In this document: positions 15,010-18,273 of the stretch, one piece after another
How the letters are laid out: every line of letters starts with the position of its first letter
Position numbering within the stretch: position 1 is the stretch's first letter
NCBI GenBank assembly: GCA_015062085.1
Contig: SUVI01000076.1
Location: 1-18,273, forward strand
Direction of reading: 5' to 3'
Origin: Planctomycetaceae bacterium
GTDB taxonomy: Bacteria > Planctomycetota > Planctomycetia > Pirellulales > Thermoguttaceae
DNA: 18,273 bases
Translations under genes and position numbers: made by a program
Notes under the pieces: model-generated
The model's database searches: none
Seen by the model: the letters and a program-made list of their open reading frames with translations, nothing else
Told to the model about the DNA's origin: nothing

Positions 15010-16323
15010 ATGAAACGCCGCCGATTTCTTCAAATTTCCGGACTTTCAGCACTTAGCGCCTTTGCGTCTTCACAGAGTTCCCCGTGTCTCCCCTGCTTTC
15101 CGCAGGTCCACGCACAGGGGGTGAGGCCGCGGAAGATCCTGCTTCGGTCCTCGTGGCAGATGGTGAACATCGGGGACATCGCGCACACGCCGGGCGTTTT
15201 GGCGATTTTAGAGCGTTTTTTCCCGGATGCCGAAGTCACGCTTTGGGCGAGCGGTGAGTATTCAGAGGAAGTGCACAAAATGGAATCCCGACGGTTCCCG
15301 TTCCTCAAAAAAGTCGTGAAAGGGCGCGTTTCGCCGGACGGAATGCGGGTGAGCGATCCGGAACTTGGGAGAGCGCTTGAGGAGTGCGACTTCATCCTTC
15401 ACGGCAGCGGGGCGAGTTTCGTGGCGCACCGGGACATCGCGTCTGCCGTTCTTCGGACCGGGAAACCGTACGGGATCTGGGGGATCACGTGGTCGGGGGG
15501 AGATGAGGCACAGCTCCGGCTCATGGACCAGGCGAAATTCATTTTTTTCCGCGACTCGGTCTCTCTGGAAACTGCAAAAGCGGCGGGAGTCCATGCGCCC
15601 GTCATGGAGTTTGGACCGGACGGCGCGTTTGCGTGCGATCTGCGAAACGACGCGGCCGCGGAGGCGTTTCTTGCCGATCACGGATTGGAGACCGGGAAAT
15701 TTGCCTGCGTGATCCCGCGGTACCGTGTTACGCCGTACTGGAAGATCCGCAGCAGACCCATGACCGAAAAGGACCGCGAGAACTGGGCACTCTCTCAAAG
15801 CATGAAAGAGCACGACAATGGCCCGATCCGCCGTGCGGTCATCGAAACGGTGCGTCAGACCGGCCTGAAAGTCCTGATCTGCCCAGAAGACAAAAGTCAG
15901 GTCGAACTGGGGCGCGAGATGCTCTACGAACCGCTTCCGGACGACGTGAAACAGCGTGTCGTCTGGCGCGACCGGTACTGGATCACCGACGAGGCGATCT
16001 CAACGTACGTACGGAGTGCCGGACTTTTCGGGCTGGAGATGCACTCGCCGATCATGTGCGTAGGAAACGGTGTTCCGGCGATCGTGTGCCGATTCCGTCA
16101 GCAGACGTCGAAAGGGTTCATGTGGCGCGACATCGGACTGGGAGATTGGCTCTTCAACATGGATGAGGAGGCGGAGATCCCCGGTATCATGCCGGCCGTT
16201 CTGGAGATGCTCACCCGGCGGGAAGAGTCGCTTGCGAAAGTCGCGAAGGCGCAGGAATTTGTCCGCGCTCGGCAAACTCGCATGGCGAAAGTACTCGCAG
16301 ACGTCCTCTCCAGCCTCGGGTAA
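15010..16323 (+). CDS. Tat-exported polysaccharide pyruvyl transferase family protein
   Basis: The 437-residue protein begins MKRRRFLQISGLSALSAFA, a twin-arginine signal (RRxFLQ) with an Ala-rich region and a VHAQG cleavage zone near 35-37, so a folded protein is likely exported. The rest follows the polysaccharide pyruvyl transferase family (CsaB/WcaK-like). It has NIGDIAHTPGVLAIL near the start, DFILHGSGASFV, GKPYGIWGITWSG, FIFFRDSVSLETAKAAGV, FGPDGAFACDL and GLEMHSPIMCVGNGVPAIV. Classic members add ketal-linked pyruvate from phosphoenolpyruvate to sugars inside the cell; an exported member lacks an obvious PEP supply, so the reaction here may differ. The ATG follows AGGAG at about 9 nt. 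No glycosyltransferase genes are adjacent. Family good, activity uncertain. Confidence 0.82.
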   Translation: MKRRRFLQISGLSALSAFASSQSSPCLPCFPQVHAQGVRPRKILLRSSWQMVNIGDIAHTPGVLAILERFFPDAEVTLWASGEYSEEVHKMESRRFPFLKKVVKGRVSPDGMRVSDPELGRALEECDFILHGSGASFVAHRDIASAVLRTGKPYGIWGITWSGGDEAQLRLMDQAKFIFFRDSVSLETAKAAGVHAPVMEFGPDGAFACDLRNDAAAEAFLADHGLETGKFACVIPRYRVTPYWKIRSRPMTEKDRENWALSQSMKEHDNGPIRRAVIETVRQTGLKVLICPEDKSQVELGREMLYEPLPDDVKQRVVWRDRYWITDEAISTYVRSAGLFGLEMHSPIMCVGNGVPAIVCRFRQQTSKGFMWRDIGLGDWLFNMDEEAEIPGIMPAVLEMLTRREESLAKVAKAQEFVRARQTRMAKVLADVLSSLG

Positions 16324-16338
16324 CACACGCAGCCCTCC

Positions 16339-16366
16339 TTGCATTTTGAACGGAGTGTGCTATAAT
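16339..16366 (+). promoter_or_regulatory. Promoter of the metal ABC permease gene
   Basis: TTGCAT (16339-16344), 16 bp and a perfect TATAAT (16361-16366), starting 15 bp after the preceding stop codon. The transcription start would be near 16373, with a leader of about 230 nt containing a tandem array. Confidence 0.7.
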
Positions 16367-16403
16367 ATCAAGGAAGCATCTCCTGTTTTGGGGCAAAGAC
16401 ATC

Positions 16404-16475
16404 GTTCACGCTGAAAACTGTGTTCACGCTGAAGACTGTGTTCACGCTGAAAACTGTCTTCACGCTGAAGACGGC
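16404..16475. repeat. 18-bp tandem array in the permease leader
   Basis: Four units of the type GTTCACGCTGAAAACTGT lie head to tail. Units 1 and 3 have GAAAAC while 2 and 4 have GAAGAC, so a 36-bp higher-order period is visible; the last unit differs at its ends. The core TTCACGC followed by AAAAC is shared with the array at 7361-7439. Confidence 0.93.
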
Positions 16476-16536
16476 GAACGAGCTCCAAATTCAGTGTACC
16501 TGAAAAACAGAGCACTGCGAGGTTTTTGATTTGGCC

Positions 16537-16556
16537 CCCAGATTTTTCGGGGGGGG
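16537..16556 (+). promoter_or_regulatory. C5/G8 hairpin in the permease leader
   Basis: CCCCC (near 16535-16539) can pair with part of a run of eight G (16549-16556) around an A/T-rich loop, about 50 nt upstream of the ATG. The G8 homopolymer is prone to slippage. The function is unknown. Confidence 0.35.
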
Positions 16557-16603
16557 ATTTCAAGGACCTTTCTCAAACTCACAGTTCCTTCGAAGGCTAC
16601 AAA

Positions 16604-17416
16604 ATGGATCGATTCCTGGAAATTTTTCAGTACGATTTTTTGCGCAATGCGTTCCTCATCGGGACCCTTCTGGCGGTCATCATTCCGTGCATCGGGCTGA
16701 CGGTCGTACTGAAGCGCCTTTCGATGATCGGCGAGACGCTCGCACACACGTCGCTGGCAGGAGTAACGCTCGGACTGCTTCTCGGATTCAATCCGACTCT
16801 TTGTGCCGCGATCTACTGTGTTTTTGCCGCTTTCGGGATCGAATTCCTTCGGAAACGCTACCCGCAGTTCGCCGACCTGGCCATTGCTCTGATCCTCTCC
16901 CTCGGGATCGGGCTGACGGGCGTCCTGTCCAGTTTCGTAACACACGCGGCAAACTTTCAGAGCTACCTTTTCGGCAGTCTCATCACCGTCACGCCGTTTG
17001 AACTGCGTCTCGTGCTGATCCTGTCCGCCGTCGTACTTCTTCTGTTCAGCCTCTTTTACCGCGAGCTTTTCTACCTCGCATTCGACGAGTCCTCCGCGCG
17101 GCTTGCGGGAGTTCCTGCCGATGCGGTCAACTTTCTCTTCACACTTCTGACGGCCGTCACCATCTCCGCGGCTGCCCGAACCGTCGGCGCACTGATCGTC
17201 TCCTCGCTTCTCGTCATTCCGGCCGCCGCCGCGATGCAGCTGGGACGCAATTACCGCCAAACGCTCCTTTTCGCCATCATTTTCTCCCTCATTACGATGA
17301 ACGTCGGTCTCTACGTTTCCTTCCTGACCGAAACACAGCCCGGAGGCACGATCGTACTGCTCCAAATCGCGTTTTTACTCGCGATCATGCTCTTCTGCCG
17401 CGTTTGGAAAAAATAG
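16604..17416 (+). CDS. ZnuB/MntB-type metal ABC transporter permease (ABC-3 family)
   Basis: The 271-residue integral membrane protein has about eight hydrophobic segments and the ABC-3 permease pattern: LVVLKRLSMIGETLAHTSLAGV-like text at 35-60, GIEFLRKRY, LSLGIGLTGVLSS, FGSLITVTPFEL and the C-terminal VGALIVSSLLVIPAAAAM block. Members import Zn2+, Mn2+ or Fe2+ with a separate ATPase and a periplasmic binding protein, neither of which is in the window. Codon 1 is placed at the ATG at 16604, preceded by GAAGG at 8 nt; a TTG at 16526 would add 26 residues without a transmembrane or signal character. The metal cannot be told from sequence alone. It has its own promoter and is not coupled to its left neighbour. 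Confidence 0.88.
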   Translation: MDRFLEIFQYDFLRNAFLIGTLLAVIIPCIGLTVVLKRLSMIGETLAHTSLAGVTLGLLLGFNPTLCAAIYCVFAAFGIEFLRKRYPQFADLAIALILSLGIGLTGVLSSFVTHAANFQSYLFGSLITVTPFELRLVLILSAVVLLLFSLFYRELFYLAFDESSARLAGVPADAVNFLFTLLTAVTISAAARTVGALIVSSLLVIPAAAAMQLGRNYRQTLLFAIIFSLITMNVGLYVSFLTETQPGGTIVLLQIAFLLAIMLFCRVWKK

Positions 17417-17447
17417 CCAAGCCATTCAGGAAAAATTAATATTCAGA

Positions 17448-17485
17448 GATCTTTCCCGCCAAATTTCCGATTTCGGGAAAAGATC
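17448..17485 (+). terminator. Probable terminator or hairpin after the permease gene
   Basis: GATCTTTCCCG (17448-17458) pairs with CGGGAAAAGATC (17474-17485) with one bulged A, and weaker pairing extends outwards (ATTCA with TGAAT). Only a loose T-rich stretch follows, so termination may be partial. Confidence 0.5.
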
Positions 17486-17540
17486 CCATCTGTGAATTTA
17501 ATGATTTTACCAAAATTAAGGAAAAAACTGAAATATTTTC

Positions 17541-17577
17541 AAAAATTCCAAAAATTTCTCAAAAATTGGAACAAAAT
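17541..17577. promoter_or_regulatory. Phased A-tracts (curved DNA or UP element)
   Basis: Four A-runs of 4-5 bases lie about 9-11 bp apart directly upstream of the -35 box at 17581. Runs spaced by one helical turn bend DNA, and AT-rich DNA here can contact the RNA polymerase alpha subunit. Confidence 0.5.
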
Positions 17578-17580
17578 TTC

Positions 17581-17608
17581 TTGACTTGCCGTAGAGTTGA
17601 TATAAAAT
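17581..17608 (+). promoter_or_regulatory. Promoter of the surface protein gene
   Basis: TTGACT (17581-17586), 16 bp and TAAAAT (17603-17608). The transcription start would be near 17615, with a leader of about 60 nt. Confidence 0.7.
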
Positions 17609-17677
17609 GGAGAACATGGTAATGATAATGCCCCTGATAAATTGAAGGCCCTAATTTTAAACCAGATCGGTGCCAAA

Positions 17678-18273
17678 ATGAAAAAATTCAACTTCCTGTT
17701 TTCCAGACTGACTTCCCTCACGCTGTTCGCTGCCGGATTGGCTTCCTGCGGATTGCCGACCGCTTCTGCGTATTTGTGGCTCGGCACGGTTCCGGAACTG
17801 AATACGGATTTCACGAATACGAAATACTGGGGCAACCAGAACAGTAAATACGTCGATCTTTACGCAGATGCCCGCATTTCTTACGGGAACACGATCTCGA
17901 TCCCCAACAATACGCTTATTGTGGGTGCGGAGAACAAGACGACCCGTTTTATCATTGACGGCACGTTTAATCTGACGTCTAACCGTCCAGTCATGGGACA
18001 ACAGGCTGGCAGTCACGCGATCATTGACGTCAACGGCACATTTTATCAGATGACCGACGTCAACAACTTCTGCTTCGGCGAAAACTTTAATACGAAAAGC
18101 ACCATCAACGTCAATCCCGGCGGAACGCTCACCATGAGCGGACTGCTCGGTTCCAGCGGTCAGGCGACGCTCAACCTTGCCGAAGGCTCGAAATTTAACG
18201 TTCCCGGCAACCTCGTTCTCGGCTGGCGCGGAAACAAGGAAGGAGACAACACGCTCTCCTACATGGGACTCGT
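17678..18273 (+). CDS. Secreted surface protein, beta-solenoid-like, N-terminal part
   Basis: The frame is open from the ATG at 17678 to the right edge (198 codons). It begins with MKKFNFLFSRLTSLTLFAAG, an export signal that contains both a lipobox-like LASC (21-24) and a signal peptidase I site at TASA-Y (about 32). The mature part is rich in Asn, Thr, Gly and Ser, with alternating hydrophobic short strands such as FIIDGTFNLTS, IIDVNGTFYQM, INVNPGGTLTMSG and LNLAEGSKFNVPGNLVLG. This pattern fits a right-handed beta-helix of the autotransporter or pectate-lyase-like kind; no transport domain can be judged because the end is missing. The ribosome binding site is poor (CGGTG). It is probably a cell-surface or matrix protein (inference). 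Confidence 0.75.
   Translation, partial: MKKFNFLFSRLTSLTLFAAGLASCGLPTASAYLWLGTVPELNTDFTNTKYWGNQNSKYVDLYADARISYGNTISIPNNTLIVGAENKTTRFIIDGTFNLTSNRPVMGQQAGSHAIIDVNGTFYQMTDVNNFCFGENFNTKSTINVNPGGTLTMSGLLGSSGQATLNLAEGSKFNVPGNLVLGWRGNKEGDNTLSYMGL

Noticed and set aside
17617..17632. Fur-box-like TAATGATAATG near the surface-protein transcription start
   Set aside because: Only two of the three hexamers of a Fur site are recognisable and AT-rich chance matches are common; the gene has no clear iron link.

Overview
The window looks like part of a bacterial chromosome from the Planctomycetota (inference). The main clues are a Hanks-type Ser/Thr kinase with a planctomycete-style N-terminal segment ending in TRWQAGQLLAG and a DMG (not DFG) motif, a Tat-exported pyruvyltransferase-like protein, a large secreted repeat-type surface protein, a DUF1680 glycosidase and an N-terminally extended Rho. 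I see no phage genes, transposases, CRISPR array, rRNA or tRNA.

Layout. Positions 1-14319 are read on the minus strand. In transcription order from right to left they are: a 1418-residue transmembrane Ser/Thr kinase; a secreted protein that is a stand-alone copy of the kinase's extracytoplasmic domain; a secreted HEAT-repeat protein; a membrane histidine kinase with a possible haem motif; rho; a TcdA-like E1 enzyme; ruvB; and the 5' part of a GH127 (DUF1680) arabinofuranosidase running off the left edge. Positions 15010-18273 are read on the plus strand: a Tat-signal polysaccharide pyruvyl transferase family protein, a ZnuB-type metal ABC permease, and the start of a secreted surface protein running off the right edge. 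Seven good sigma70-like promoters can be read by eye. Four are on the minus strand (upstream of GH127, ruvB, rho and the Ser/Thr kinase) and three on the plus strand (upstream of each rightward gene).

How the genes fit together. rho, tcdA and ruvB are housekeeping functions, but rho has a long leader, an intrinsic terminator between it and tcdA, and an N-terminal low-complexity domain with twelve Tyr/Gly/Asn/Arg/Gln-rich nonapeptides. The kinase, its secreted paralogue and the HEAT protein look like one transcription unit, and the histidine kinase may belong to it. This is the best candidate here for an undescribed envelope-signalling system.

Tandem repeats are a theme at two scales. Three intergenic arrays of 17-18 bp units lie just upstream of genes, and two of them are related in sequence. 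Three coding arrays (27, 18 and 15 bp units) build low-complexity protein segments in Rho and in the kinase.
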